Assembly: GCF_001806325.1 (NCBI RefSeq)
Contig: NZ_CP017580.1
Span: 1,054,001-1,118,000 of the forward strand
Length of the DNA: 64,000 nucleotides
Direction: 5' to 3'
From: Curtobacterium sp. BH-2-1-1
Lineage (GTDB): Bacteria > Actinomycetota > Actinomycetes > Actinomycetales > Microbacteriaceae
Part shown: piece by piece, positions 16,245-25,325 of the stretch
Position numbering within the stretch: the stretch's first letter is position 1
Layout: each line of letters opens with the position of its first letter
The notes under the pieces: model-generated
What the model saw: the letters and a program-made list of their open reading frames with translations, nothing else
The model's database searches: none
What the model was told of the DNA's origin: nothing
Made by a program: the position numbers and the translations under genes

Positions 16245-17579
16245 ATGATCGACGTGCCCAGACTCCGCGCCCTCATCCGTCGCCGCCGCTCCACCCTGCT
16301 CTTCGTGCTGGTGCTCCTGCTGCTGGCGGCGGGCATCACGGCCACGACCTCGGCCATCGGTGCGCAGCGCCAGGCGAAGGCGGCGGGCGAGCTCTGCACC
16401 GCGGACGACCTCGCCGCCCGCTGGCACCACGGTGCGCTGTTCCTCGACGCGCGATCGGCCCGGACGGGGAAGACGGTCCTGACGCACCGGGGTGACGAGC
16501 CGACGCAGACCGGCAGCACGATGAAGGTCGTCACGGCAGCCGCGGCGGTGTCCGCGCTGGGACCCGACCGCCGGTTCACGACCCGGGTCGTCGCCGGCAC
16601 CGATCCGGACGCGGTCGTGCTGGTCGGCGGCGGCGATCCGACCCTGAGCCGGCTGCCGTCCGGTCAGGACAGCGTCTACCCGCACGCACCGCACCTCGAC
16701 GACCTGGCGCGGCAGGTGCTCGAGGCTCGTGCAGGGCAGCCGGTGACCTCGGTGCAGGTCGACACCAGCCTGTTCGACGGGCCGGCGTGGCACCCGAGCT
16801 GGCCGGAGAGCGCCCGGACCAGCGGCAGCGTCTCGAACATCACGTCGCTCATGGTCGACGGCGACCGCGACGACCCGACCGAGTCGTACTCGCTGCGGAG
16901 TGCCGGAGCGGTCGCGCGCGCGGCGACGGCGTTCGCGGCACTCCTCGGGCCGGACGTCCGGGTGGACACGAACTCGGTGCCGGCGCCGTCCGGCGCGCAG
17001 GTGCTCGGGACCGTGCGGTCGGCGACGGTGTCGGAGCTGGTCGGGATGCTGCTCACGGACTCCGACGACACCCTCGCCGAGGTGCTCGCCCGTCACGTCG
17101 CCATCGCCGAGGGTGCCGGCCGCTCCTTCGATGCCGTGCAGGCCGGGAGCACGAGGGCCCTGGTGCGCTACGGGGTGCCGACCGGAGGCCTGCGCCTCGT
17201 CGACGGCTCGGGCCTCAGCCCCGACAACCGGGTACCCGCCTCGGCGCTCACCACGCTGATGCGCGCGGTCGCTTCGAAGCAGGACGGCCTCGGTCCGGTC
17301 GACGCCGGACTCGCGGTCGCGGGACGGACGGGCACGCTCGGCGACGACGGCCGGTTCACCGGCGCCGCAGCGGACGCCCGCGGGCACGTCCGCGGCAAGA
17401 CCGGGACGCTCGACGACATGTACGGCCTGACCGGGGTGACCGACGAGGTCGGCGGTGACCGCATCGTTTTCACGGTCTTCGCCGAGGGCACGAGCGACCC
17501 GGGCGCGCGGAAGGAGATCGACGCCCTGGCAGCGGCGTTGTGGCGGTGCGGCGGACACGCTCCGGCACTGCGGGGGTAG
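16245..17579 (+). CDS. dacB: D-alanyl-D-alanine carboxypeptidase/endopeptidase (PBP4, peptidase S13)
   Basis: A 444-residue low-molecular-weight penicillin-binding protein that trims peptidoglycan stem peptides outside the membrane. An N-terminal hydrophobic segment (about residues 17-37) serves as signal or anchor. The catalytic motifs are GSTMK (Ser in S-x-x-K, about residue 91), SDD in the SDN position (about residue 270) and GKTGTL (about residue 384). The order and spacing fit the S13 family. The ATG at 16245 sits in GATG after a moderate purine stretch. The downstream VOC gene starts 10 bases after the stop. Confidence 0.92.
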   Translation: MIDVPRLRALIRRRRSTLLFVLVLLLLAAGITATTSAIGAQRQAKAAGELCTADDLAARWHHGALFLDARSARTGKTVLTHRGDEPTQTGSTMKVVTAAAAVSALGPDRRFTTRVVAGTDPDAVVLVGGGDPTLSRLPSGQDSVYPHAPHLDDLARQVLEARAGQPVTSVQVDTSLFDGPAWHPSWPESARTSGSVSNITSLMVDGDRDDPTESYSLRSAGAVARAATAFAALLGPDVRVDTNSVPAPSGAQVLGTVRSATVSELVGMLLTDSDDTLAEVLARHVAIAEGAGRSFDAVQAGSTRALVRYGVPTGGLRLVDGSGLSPDNRVPASALTTLMRAVASKQDGLGPVDAGLAVAGRTGTLGDDGRFTGAAADARGHVRGKTGTLDDMYGLTGVTDEVGGDRIVFTVFAEGTSDPGARKEIDALAAALWRCGGHAPALRG

Positions 17580-17589
17580 CCTCCGGCCC

Positions 17590-18030
17590 ATGCACGCGAT
17601 CACCCTGGCCGTCGCTGACGTCGCACGTTCGGCGGAGTTCTACCGCGCCCTGCTCGGGATCGAGGGCAGCGGCGTCATCGGCACCGAGTACCCGCCGACC
17701 GAGACCGAGGCGGGCGGCACCACGGCGATGTTCACCCTCGACGACGGTCTGATCGTCAGCGTCTACGGGCGGGACGACATGGCGAAGGACTCCGGGGTGG
17801 CACTCGCCGACGGCCCCGCGGCGACGATCGGGCACTTCGTCGACAGGCAGGCCGACGCCGAAGCGTTCCTCGACCGGGCCCGGATCGCCGGCGCGACGAT
17901 GCTCGCGGCGCCGTACACACGGCCGTGGGGCATGTGGTCCGGCTTCTTCCAGGACCCGGACGGCCACCTGTGGGAGGTCGTCGCGAACCCCGGTGGCGGG
18001 GCCCCCGAGGTTGCGAAGCCAGCGGAGTAG
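17590..18030 (+). CDS. VOC (glyoxalase/bleomycin-resistance) family protein
   Basis: A 146-residue protein with two beta-alpha-beta-beta-beta modules. The first has ITLAVADVARSAEFYRALLG and the second ends DPDGHLWEVVANP, the usual metal-ligand Glu strand. VOC proteins use a metal for isomerisation, dioxygenation or antibiotic binding; the substrate is not evident. The ATG at 17590 is chosen because the first VOC strand follows at once. It is close behind dacB and converges with the ABC-F gene six bases later. Confidence 0.85.
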   Translation: MHAITLAVADVARSAEFYRALLGIEGSGVIGTEYPPTETEAGGTTAMFTLDDGLIVSVYGRDDMAKDSGVALADGPAATIGHFVDRQADAEAFLDRARIAGATMLAAPYTRPWGMWSGFFQDPDGHLWEVVANPGGGAPEVAKPAE

Positions 18031-18036
18031 CGCGCC

Positions 18037-19908
18037 TCAGACCCCGAGCAGCTCCGCGACCTCGAGCCAACGCTCCTCGAGCTGCTCGATCTCGGCCTCG
18101 TGCGCGGCGAGCTTCGCCTGCAGCTCCCCGAGCCCGGCGTAGTCCGACTGGTCGTGGGTGGCGAAGTCGTCGAGCAGCTTCTTCCGGTCGGCACCGACCT
18201 TCGCGATCTTGCGGTCGAGCGCCGACATCTCCTTCTCGGCCGTCCGACGCTCCGCGCCCGACAAGCCCGAGGCGGCCCCGGCCGACGCGCCGGGACCGGC
18301 CGTGGCGGTGGACCCGGCCACGGCGCCGGCCGAGCCGGTCCCGCCAGCCGTGTCGGGCCTCCCGGCAGACGCGGCGGCAGCCGCTGACGCGGTCCCGCCA
18401 CCGGTGCCGGCCGCACGGAGCCGCATGTACTCGTCGACGCCGCCCGGCAGGTGCCGCAGGTGCCCGCCGAGCACGGCGTACTGCTGGTCGGTCACGCGCT
18501 CGAGCAGGTACCGGTCGTGGCTCACGACGAGGAGGGTGCCGGGCCAGGTGTCGAGCAGGTCCTCCATGGCGGCGAGCATGTCGGTGTCGAGGTCGTTCGT
18601 GGGCTCGTCGAGGATCAGGACGTTCGGCTCGTCGAGCAGGATGAGCATGAGCTGCAGGCGGCGCTTCTGGCCACCGCTGAGGTCCTTCACCGGCGTGGAG
18701 AGCTGCGCCGAGGTGAAGCCGAGCCGCTCGAGCAGCTGGGACGGCGTCATCTCCTTGCCGTCGGCGACGTAGCTCGTCTTCTTGCGGGCGACGACCTCGC
18801 GGACGCGGTCGTCGGCGAACTGCGCGAGGTCGGCGAGCTGCTGGTCGAGGACGGCGACCTGCACGGTCTTGCCGGTCTTCACGCGGCCGCTCGTGGGCTG
18901 CAGGCGCCCGGACACGAGGCTCAGCAGGGTCGACTTGCCGGCACCGTTCGGGCCGAGGATGCCGGTGCGCTCCCCCGGCGCGATCCGCCACTCGATGCGG
19001 TCGAGGATCTCGGTGCCGTCGAACGAGACGCTGACGTCGAGCAGGTCGACGACGTCCTTGCCGAGGCGTGCGGTGGCGGTCTTCGCGAGGGCGACCGTGT
19101 CGCGGATCGGCGGCACGTCGTCGATGAGGGCGTTCGCCGCGTCGATGCGGAACTTCGGCTTGCTCGTGCGGGCCGGGGCGCCGCGGCGGAGCCATGCGAG
19201 CTCCTTGCGGGCCAGGTTCTGCCGGCGCTGCTCGCTCGCGGCGGCCTGCCGGTCACGCTCGACACGCTGGAGGATGTACGCCGCGTAGCCGCCCTCGAAC
19301 GGGTCGACGACGCCGTCGTGGACCTCCCACGTGTCGGTCGACACCGCGTCGAGGAACCACCGGTCGTGCGTCACGACCACCATGCCGCCCTGGTTCGCGG
19401 ACCACCGGCGGTTGATGTGCTCGGCGAGCCACTGGATGCCCTCGACGTCGAGGTGGTTCGTGGGCTCGTCGAGGAACAGGACGTCCCAGTCGCCGACGAG
19501 CAGGCGCGCGAGGGCGACACGGCGGCGCTGGCCACCGCTCAGCTCGTCCACCGACACGTCCCACGGGATGTCCGACACGAGGCCGCCGATGATGTCGCGG
19601 ATCTTCGGGTCACCGGCCCACTCGTGCTCTGCGAGGTCCCCCACGACGACGGTGCCGACGGTCTCGCCCGCGGGCAGGATGTCGCGCTGGTCGAGGTACC
19701 CGACGGTCAGGCCGCGGCGGTGCGTGACGCGGCCGCCGTCCGGTTCGAGGCGCTGGGACAGCAGGGCGAGGAGGGTCGACTTGCCGTCGCCGTTCCGGCC
19801 GACCACGCCGATGCGGTCGCCCTCGTCGATGCCGAGGGTGACGTTGTCGAAGACGACCTTGGTGGGGAACTCGAGATGCAGGTTCTCGGCGCCGAGGAGA
19901 TGAGCCAC
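18037..19908 (-). CDS. ABC-F family ATP-binding protein
   Basis: A 623-residue soluble protein with two ABC ATPase domains and no membrane segments, as in ABC-F translation factors that act at the ribosome. Domain one has Walker A GRNGDGKS, signature LSGGQRRRV and LDEPTNHLD. Domain two has GPNGAGKS, LSGGQKRRL and LDEPTNDLD. A charged linker with KFRIDAANALI lies between them. The C-terminal extension is an Ala/Gly-rich stretch and then a coiled coil, ending EERWLEVAELLG, similar to Uup. It may be a housekeeping Uup-like factor rather than an antibiotic-resistance member. Confidence 0.93.
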   Translation of the reverse strand: MAHLLGAENLHLEFPTKVVFDNVTLGIDEGDRIGVVGRNGDGKSTLLALLSQRLEPDGGRVTHRRGLTVGYLDQRDILPAGETVGTVVVGDLAEHEWAGDPKIRDIIGGLVSDIPWDVSVDELSGGQRRRVALARLLVGDWDVLFLDEPTNHLDVEGIQWLAEHINRRWSANQGGMVVVTHDRWFLDAVSTDTWEVHDGVVDPFEGGYAAYILQRVERDRQAAASEQRRQNLARKELAWLRRGAPARTSKPKFRIDAANALIDDVPPIRDTVALAKTATARLGKDVVDLLDVSVSFDGTEILDRIEWRIAPGERTGILGPNGAGKSTLLSLVSGRLQPTSGRVKTGKTVQVAVLDQQLADLAQFADDRVREVVARKKTSYVADGKEMTPSQLLERLGFTSAQLSTPVKDLSGGQKRRLQLMLILLDEPNVLILDEPTNDLDTDMLAAMEDLLDTWPGTLLVVSHDRYLLERVTDQQYAVLGGHLRHLPGGVDEYMRLRAAGTGGGTASAAAAASAGRPDTAGGTGSAGAVAGSTATAGPGASAGAASGLSGAERRTAEKEMSALDRKIAKVGADRKKLLDDFATHDQSDYAGLGELQAKLAAHEAEIEQLEERWLEVAELLGV

Positions 19909-19962
19909 CCGTCAAGGGTAGGCGGCGTGGCCGGGTGGTCGGTGCGGGGTGCGTTCCGCAGC

Positions 19963-20023
19963 GTGCGAGGTTCCTGGCTCCGTGCGACGGGCTGCGGGTC
20001 GCACGGAGGGCGGGACCTCGCAC
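19963..20023. repeat. Nested palindrome, GTGCGAGGT family, copy 1
   Basis: Outer arms GTGCGAGGT (19963-19971) and ACCTCGCAC (20015-20023) enclose a perfect inner 11-bp pair (19978-19988 with 19998-20008). The outer arms recur at 55837-55897. It lies between the ABC-F gene start and the next stop, both on the - strand, so it could end transcription or be a REP-type repeat. Confidence 0.6.
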
Positions 20024-20065
20024 CGTGCGTCCGTCAGGGGTGCGGCGCGGGTCGGGAGGCGCTGG

Positions 20066-20464
20066 TCAGGTCCCGGTGGTCGGCTCGCCCTCGCCGGCGG
20101 CTTCCTTCGCCCGCTTGAGGCGCGCCTGCGCCTCCCAGTACTCGATCTCGCGCTCGAGCTCGGCGAGCTCCTGCTCCGTGCCGCTCACCCGCTTGTCGCC
20201 GTGGGCGTTGCGGGCATCGCCGAGCGTGGCGTACCGGTCTTCGTGGCGAGCTGGCTCGAGGTACCGGCCGTGGTTCCGCTCGCCCGGCGCCCAGTCGTGT
20301 CCGACGGCGAACCAGACGATGCTGCCGACGACGGGGACGAGGACCACGAGGAGTACCCAGGCGAACTTCGGGAGCCCACGGATCTGGTCGTCGGTCTTCG
20401 TCAGGATGTCGATCAGGGCGAAGACCAGCAGGACCACGCCGGCCCCGTACAACAGCACGCTCAT
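20066..20464 (-). CDS. Membrane protein with phospholipase-D N-terminal-type (PLDc_N) domain
   Basis: A 132-residue protein. Residues 5-22 and 34-55 are two hydrophobic helices separated by a short charged loop, with the conserved VPVVGSIVWFAVG pattern of PLDc_N domains. The cytoplasmic tail contains a charged coiled coil, ELAELEREIEYWEAQARLKR. Such free-standing domains are common in actinobacteria, have no phospholipase active site, and their role is unknown. It lies left of the molybdenum-cofactor operon on the same strand, separated by about 105 bases. Confidence 0.8.
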   Translation of the reverse strand: MSVLLYGAGVVLLVFALIDILTKTDDQIRGLPKFAWVLLVVLVPVVGSIVWFAVGHDWAPGERNHGRYLEPARHEDRYATLGDARNAHGDKRVSGTEQELAELEREIEYWEAQARLKRAKEAAGEGEPTTGT

Positions 20465-20569
20465 GGTCTCGGATTCTATGGATCGGCTAGGAACCGTCGC
20501 TACGCCCCGAACGCGTGGCGCGGTTGCGATCCGGCAACGGTCCGCTGCGGGGATCCACAGGGTCGTCCG

Positions 20570-21013
20570 TCAGAGGGCGGCGACCCACTCGTCGGAGCCG
20601 TCGGTGAAGCGCTGGTGCTTCCAGATCGGCACCCGCTCCTTCACGAGGTCGACGAGCGCACCGCAGGCGGCGAACGCCTCGGCCCGGTGCGGGGACGACA
20701 CGGCTGCGGCGAGCGCCACGTCCCCGATGCCGAGCGCGCCCACGCGGTGCAGCACGGCGATGCGGACCTCGGGGTGGGCGTCCGCGATGGTCCGGGCCAC
20801 CTCGGCGATGACCTCGCCGGCGCTCGGGTGCCGCTCGTACTCGAGCGCGGTCACGCCCTTGCCGCCGTCGTGGTCGCGGACGACCCCGGCGAAGGTGACG
20901 ACGGCACCGTCCTGGTCGGTGGCGACGACGGCCGAGACCTCGTCGACGGTGATCGAGCGGTCCACGATGTCGGCCACCACGACCCGGTCGCGAGCCGCCG
21001 CAGCGTCCGTCAC
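20570..21013 (-). CDS. moaE: Molybdopterin synthase catalytic subunit MoaE
   Basis: A 147-residue MoaE homologue, the large subunit that uses MoaD thiocarboxylate to put dithiolene sulfur into precursor Z. Motifs include GAVVTFAGVVRDHDGG, the YE-x(n)-A-x(2)-I region, HRVGALGIGDVALAAAVSSPHR, and the catalytic-lysine segment ERVPIWKHQ near the C-terminus. It is last in the four-gene MoCo operon. Its ATG overlaps the mogA stop in an ATGA. No moaD is seen beside it. Confidence 0.95.
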   Translation of the reverse strand: MTDAAAARDRVVVADIVDRSITVDEVSAVVATDQDGAVVTFAGVVRDHDGGKGVTALEYERHPSAGEVIAEVARTIADAHPEVRIAVLHRVGALGIGDVALAAAVSSPHRAEAFAACGALVDLVKERVPIWKHQRFTDGSDEWVAAL

Positions 21014-21522
21014 GAGGCGCTCCGCGGGGCGTGGCCCTCGCCCGAGACCTGGGCGAGGACGTGGTCGAGCAGGCCGTCGAGGACCGCGAGTCCGTCAGCG
21101 ACACCGCCGCGGGACCCGGGGAGCGTGACGATCAGGGTGCCGCCGCCGGCGATCCCCGCGATGCCACGACTGAGCAGCGCGGTCGGTCCTGCTCCGGCGA
21201 GTCCGCGGCGCCGGATCTCCTCGGTGATGCCGGGGAGCTCGAGGTCGATGAGCGGTGCGATCGCCTCGGGCGTGCGGTCGGTCGGGGTGACGCCGGTCCC
21301 GCCCGTGGTGATCACGACCCGGGCGTCCGACAGGAGTTCGGCGGAGACCGTCTCGGCGATCGGGCCGCCGTCGGGCACGATGACCGGCTCGGCCACGGTG
21401 AAGGCTCGCTCGCGGAGCCAGCCCGCGATGACGGGACCGGTCCGGTCGAGCGCGAAGTCGACGGACGCCTGGGTCGACACCACCACGACGGCCGCCCGGC
21501 CCCTGGTCGGCTGCGAGGTCAT
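21010..21522 (-). CDS. mog: Molybdopterin adenylyltransferase (MogA/MoaB family)
   Basis: A 170-residue MogA/MoaB-type protein that adenylylates molybdopterin before metal insertion. The fingerprint includes VIVPDGG, VVITTGGTGVTPTDRTPEAI and LPGSRGGVADGL. It overlaps the neighbouring genes on both sides by four bases, so its translation is coupled to moaC and moaE. MogA-type and MoaB-type members cannot be told apart by eye. Confidence 0.93.
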   Translation of the reverse strand: MTSQPTRGRAAVVVVSTQASVDFALDRTGPVIAGWLRERAFTVAEPVIVPDGGPIAETVSAELLSDARVVITTGGTGVTPTDRTPEAIAPLIDLELPGITEEIRRRGLAGAGPTALLSRGIAGIAGGGTLIVTLPGSRGGVADGLAVLDGLLDHVLAQVSGEGHAPRSAS

Positions 21523-22013
21523 CGGTTGCTCCAGTCCCCCGAGCGTCCGCCGTGCTTCTCGAGCACCCGGACGTCCGTGATCGTGGCCGTGCGGTCGACG
21601 GCCTTCACCATGTCGTACACGGTCAGGGCCGCGATGCTCGCGCCGGTCAGCGCTTCCATCTCGACGCCGGTCCGTGAGGTCGTCCGCACGGACACCTCGA
21701 CGACGACGCGGTCGTCGTCGCCGGTGATGTCGACCTCGACCCCGGCGATCGGCAGCGGGTGGCAGAGCGGGATGAGGTCGGAGGTCTTCTTCACCGCCAT
21801 GATCGCCGCGATGCGGGCGGTGCCGATCACCTCGCCCTTGGGCAGCGAGCCGTCGAGGATGCGGGCGACGACGTCGGGGCGGGTGACGAGGGTCGCGGTC
21901 GCGGTGGCGGACCGCGCGGTGACGTCCTTCTCGGAGACGTCGACCATGTGGGCGGTGCCGTCGGCGCGGACGTGCGAGAGTTCGTCGCCGCCGGGCAGAG
22001 TCGGGTCGGTCAT
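21519..22013 (-). CDS. moaC: Cyclic pyranopterin monophosphate synthase MoaC
   Basis: A 164-residue MoaC. It converts the MoaA product to cyclic pyranopterin monophosphate, the first stable MoCo intermediate. Signature segments are HMVDVSEKDVTAR, KKTSDLIPLCHPLPI, and GVEMEALTGAS followed by TVYDMVKA. The length is normal. The ATG overlaps the moeA stop. moaA, which acts just before it, is absent from this operon and must lie elsewhere. Confidence 0.96.
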   Translation of the reverse strand: MTDPTLPGGDELSHVRADGTAHMVDVSEKDVTARSATATATLVTRPDVVARILDGSLPKGEVIGTARIAAIMAVKKTSDLIPLCHPLPIAGVEVDITGDDDRVVVEVSVRTTSRTGVEMEALTGASIAALTVYDMVKAVDRTATITDVRVLEKHGGRSGDWSNR

Positions 22014-23239
22014 CGGAGGCTCCAGACGGTCAGCGGGTCACCGGGCGCCACCGTGGCGGTGCCGATCGGGACGTGGACGAGGTGCGTGGCGGTGGCGTAG
22101 TGCGCGAGCAGGTGCGAGCTGGGGCCCCCGACGAAGTGCACGCGGCCGTCCTCGACCCGGCCGCGCCGGACCTGGTGCTTGCCCTCGGGCGAGGTCGCGG
22201 TGTCCGCAGCGGGCAGCACCGCGGCGACGCGGTCGTCGGGGATCCCGGCGTCCGCCGCCAGGAGCGGGCGGAGGAAGACCTCGAACGAGACGAGCGCCGA
22301 CACGGGGTTGCCGGGGAAGGACACCACGGGGACCGGACGCCCGGCGAGTTCGACGGTGCCGAACGCCTGCGGGCCGCCGGGCTGCATCGCGACGGGGGTG
22401 ACGGCGAGACCCCGCGGTTCGAGGGCCTGCCGCACGACCTCGTACGCCCCGGCGCTGATGCCACCCGTGGTGAGCACGAGGTCGGCCCAGTCCCCCACCG
22501 CATCGTCGAGGGCCGCGACGAAGGTCGATTCGTCGTCCGGCACCCGCACCGACCGCGAGGCCACTCCGACCTCGGCGAGCGCCGCCCGCAGTGCGATCCC
22601 GTTGGCGTCGCCGATCGTGGCGTCACCGGCGCCCTGGAGTTCGGAGCCGGTGGACACGACGAGGACCCGGAGCTGCCGGACGACGTCGACCGTCGAGACC
22701 CCGGCCGCGGCGAGCGTCCCGAGCACCGCGGGGGTCACGGCAGCGCCGGCAGGAGCCAGCTCGCCCCCGCTCGGCAGGTCGGTGCCCGTCGCCCGGACGA
22801 AGGTCCCGGGGGCGAGGTCGTCCGGCACCGTGACCTCGGCCAAGGCCAGCGCCGCGGGGAACGCCCCGGGGTCGGTGGCCTCGACCGGGAACACCGCGTC
22901 AGCGCCGAACGGGATGCGCGCCCCCGTCATGATCGGCGCAGCGGTCCCGAGGCCCAGCGCCGAGGGCATCGTCCCCGCCGGGATCGGGGCGGCCACCCGC
23001 AGCACGCGACCGGCGTCGGCGGCACGGACGGCGAAGCCGTCCATCTGGCTGTTGTCGAACGGCGGGAGCGGCACGGGTGCGACGACGGCACGTGCGAGCA
23101 CGCGGTGCCCCCGTCCGCCGCCGGCACCGGTGGCGAGGTCGTCGATGTCCCGTGCCTCCGGGACCGCGGAGCGCCTGGCGGACAGGACCGGCGCGACCAG
23201 GGCCGCGATCTCGTCACGGTGCTGACCGATCGTTCGCAC
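22010..23239 (-). CDS. moeA: Molybdopterin molybdenumtransferase MoeA
   Basis: A 409-residue MoeA that inserts molybdate into adenylylated molybdopterin. Features are PPFDNSQMDGFAV near residue 55, GTAAPIMTGARIP, the VVSTGSEL motif, DLVLTTGGISAGAYE, and the C-terminal VSFPGNPVSALVSFE. The GTG at 23239 is chosen because GGAGG lies five bases upstream; the open frame extends further but crosses into the divergent promoter region. It is the first gene of moeA-moaC-mogA-moaE. Confidence 0.94.
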   Translation of the reverse strand: MRTIGQHRDEIAALVAPVLSARRSAVPEARDIDDLATGAGGGRGHRVLARAVVAPVPLPPFDNSQMDGFAVRAADAGRVLRVAAPIPAGTMPSALGLGTAAPIMTGARIPFGADAVFPVEATDPGAFPAALALAEVTVPDDLAPGTFVRATGTDLPSGGELAPAGAAVTPAVLGTLAAAGVSTVDVVRQLRVLVVSTGSELQGAGDATIGDANGIALRAALAEVGVASRSVRVPDDESTFVAALDDAVGDWADLVLTTGGISAGAYEVVRQALEPRGLAVTPVAMQPGGPQAFGTVELAGRPVPVVSFPGNPVSALVSFEVFLRPLLAADAGIPDDRVAAVLPAADTATSPEGKHQVRRGRVEDGRVHFVGGPSSHLLAHYATATHLVHVPIGTATVAPGDPLTVWSLR

Positions 23240-23346
23240 GTGCGCCTCCGAACAGGTGAGAAGTGTGCCCGCTCCCGGTCCGGCCGGGGGCGGTCCCAGT
23301 AGCGTAACGAGCGCGCAGAACGCGCCGAGGACCATTCGGAGGACCT
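23240..23346. promoter_or_regulatory. Divergent promoter region between moeA and the nucleoside phosphorylase
   Basis: The 107 bases between the two divergent starts must carry both promoters. The ribosome sites (GGAGG for moeA, GGAGGA at 23338-23343 for the phosphorylase) flank it. No strong consensus -10 or conserved MoCo-riboswitch architecture was recognised. Confidence 0.4.
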
Positions 23347-24258
23347 GTGGAGAACGACGTGACCACGACCGGGGCTGTGGACGAGACGCGCATCGGGGTG
23401 ATCGGCGGTTCGGGCCTCTACGAGCTGTTCGAACCCGGCACCGCGGACGAGATCGACGTCGACACCCCGTTCGGCGCCACGTCGAGCCCGATCAGCATCG
23501 GCACGATGGCCGGCAAGCGCGTCGCGTTCCTCACCCGGCACGGCCGCGCGCACTCCGTCGCCCCGCACCGCATCAACCACCGCGCGAACCTGTGGGCGCT
23601 GCGGTCGCTCGGGGTCCGCGCCGTGGTGTCGTCGAGCGCCGTCGGCGGGCTGCACCCCGACTACGCCCCGGGGACCTTCGTCGTGACCGACCAGCTGATC
23701 GACCGCACGTGGGGCCGCGCGGACACGTTCTTCGAGGACGCCGTGCAGCACCTCTCCTTCGCGGACCCGTTCGACCCGGTGCTCCGACGCGTCGCGATCG
23801 GTGCGATCGAGCGCCTCGACGTGCCGTTCCGCCCGACGGGCACGTGCGTGGTGATCCAGGGGCCGCGGTTCTCGACGCGTGCGGAGTCCGTCTGGATGCG
23901 CGAGGCCGGCGGCCACACGATCAACATGACGATGACACCGGAGGTGCCCCTCGCGGCCGAGCTCGGCATCGGGACGGTGAACCTCTCGTTCGTGACCGAC
24001 GCCGACGCCGGACTGGCCCCGTCCGAGGCGGAGGCGGAAGCGCAGGCAGCCGCCGGAACCAGCGAGGCCCCGGTCACGCACGGCATGGTGATGGAGCGCC
24101 TAGCCCGCGCGAACGAGGTGATCGTCCGCGCGATCGGCTCGATCGTGGCGGCGATCCCGGACGACTACACCCCGCGCGAGCTCGTCCCGGCCGAGGCGAG
24201 CGCGAGCGCCATGACGAGCGCACGGCCTGCAGCAGCGACCACGGGAGCCACCGCGTGA
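23347..24258 (+). CDS. S-methyl-5'-thioadenosine/purine nucleoside phosphorylase (PNP/MTAP family)
   Basis: A 303-residue phosphorylase that would cleave methylthioadenosine or purine nucleosides with phosphate. N-terminal IGVIGGSGLYELF, TRHGRAHSVAPHRINHRANLW (kept short here), VSSSAVGGLHPD, and the ENM-like NMTMTPEVPLAAELGI core fit the MTAP subfamily. The C-terminus has an extra Ala/Thr-rich tail. The GTG at 23347 follows GGAGGA directly, and the stop overlaps the epimerase GTG, so the two are coupled. Specificity (MTA versus purine nucleosides) is not certain. Confidence 0.9.
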   Translation: MENDVTTTGAVDETRIGVIGGSGLYELFEPGTADEIDVDTPFGATSSPISIGTMAGKRVAFLTRHGRAHSVAPHRINHRANLWALRSLGVRAVVSSSAVGGLHPDYAPGTFVVTDQLIDRTWGRADTFFEDAVQHLSFADPFDPVLRRVAIGAIERLDVPFRPTGTCVVIQGPRFSTRAESVWMREAGGHTINMTMTPEVPLAAELGIGTVNLSFVTDADAGLAPSEAEAEAQAAAGTSEAPVTHGMVMERLARANEVIVRAIGSIVAAIPDDYTPRELVPAEASASAMTSARPAAATTGATA

Positions 24259-25325
24259 CCCGCCTGCTCGTCACCGGCGGCGCCGGCTTCATCGGCTCCG
24301 CCATCGTCCGCCGCGCCCGGGCCGAGGGCCACGAGGTGCGCGTGCTCGACTCCCTCCGCGACGACGTGCACGGCGACCCCGCCGAGGTCGTCACCGCCCA
24401 CCAGCAGCAGGGCATCGAGTTCGTGCACGGCGACGTCCGCGACCGGGTCGCCCTCGACGCGGCCCTCGACGGTGTGGACGTGGTGTGCCACCAGGCCGCC
24501 AAGGTCGGCCTCGGCGTCGACTTCCAGGACGCCCCGGACTACGTCTCGACGAACGACGCGGGCACGGCCCACGTGCTCGCCGGCATGGACCGCCACGGCA
24601 TCGGCCGGCTCGTGGTCGCGAGCTCGATGGTCGTCTACGGCGAGGGGGCGTACACGACCGCCGCCGGCGAGCCCGTGCGCCCGCCCGCCCGTCGCCGTGC
24701 CGACCTCGACGCCGGTGAGTTCGACCCGATCGGCCCGGACGGCACGCCGCTCTTGCCCGGCCTGATCGACGAGTCCGCCGCGCTCGACCCCCGCAACGTG
24801 TACGCGCAGACGAAGGTCGCGCAGGAGCACCTCGCGTCGTCGTGGGCGCGCGCCACCGGAGGCCGCGCGATCGCCCTGCGCTACCACAACGTCTACGGGC
24901 CGGGCATGCCCGCGAACACGCCGTACGCCGGGGTCGCCTCGCTGTTCCGCTCGGCGCTCGCCCGCGGCGAGGCCCCCCGCGTCTTCGAGGACGGCCGCCA
25001 GCGTCGCGACTTCGTGCACGTCGACGACGTCGCCGGCGCGAACGCCGCGTCGATCGCCGCGACGGCGGAGCTCCCGGCGGAGAGCTTCCGTGCGTACAAC
25101 GTCGGCTCCGGCGTCGTGCACACCATCGGCGAGATGGCGGCCGCGATCGCCGGTCCCGAGGGGCCGCGACCGGTCGTCACGGGCGAGTACCGCCTCGGGG
25201 ACGTCCGGCACGTGACGGCGTCGTCGGACCGGATCGCCGCCGAGCTCGGGTGGCGTGCCGAGGTCGACTTCGAGCGCGGCATGCGGGAGTTCGCGACGGC
25301 GCCGCTGCGCGCCGCGGTGCAGTAG
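24255..25325 (+). CDS. NAD-dependent epimerase/dehydratase (nucleotide-sugar type)
   Basis: A 356-residue extended SDR. The cofactor motif TGGAGFIGSA is at residues 7-16. ASSMVVYGEG gives the Ser and the Y-x3-K catalytic pair is in YAQTK. RYHNVYGPGM and RRDFVHVDDV are typical of sugar-nucleotide epimerases. An atypical loop of about 30 residues (PPARRRADLDAGEFDPIG region) precedes the catalytic Tyr. The GTG start overlaps the phosphorylase stop in a GTGA. With the GT2, DUF2064 and methyltransferase genes downstream it could supply an activated sugar (inference). Confidence 0.88.
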   Translation: MTRLLVTGGAGFIGSAIVRRARAEGHEVRVLDSLRDDVHGDPAEVVTAHQQQGIEFVHGDVRDRVALDAALDGVDVVCHQAAKVGLGVDFQDAPDYVSTNDAGTAHVLAGMDRHGIGRLVVASSMVVYGEGAYTTAAGEPVRPPARRRADLDAGEFDPIGPDGTPLLPGLIDESAALDPRNVYAQTKVAQEHLASSWARATGGRAIALRYHNVYGPGMPANTPYAGVASLFRSALARGEAPRVFEDGRQRRDFVHVDDVAGANAASIAATAELPAESFRAYNVGSGVVHTIGEMAAAIAGPEGPRPVVTGEYRLGDVRHVTASSDRIAAELGWRAEVDFERGMREFATAPLRAAVQ

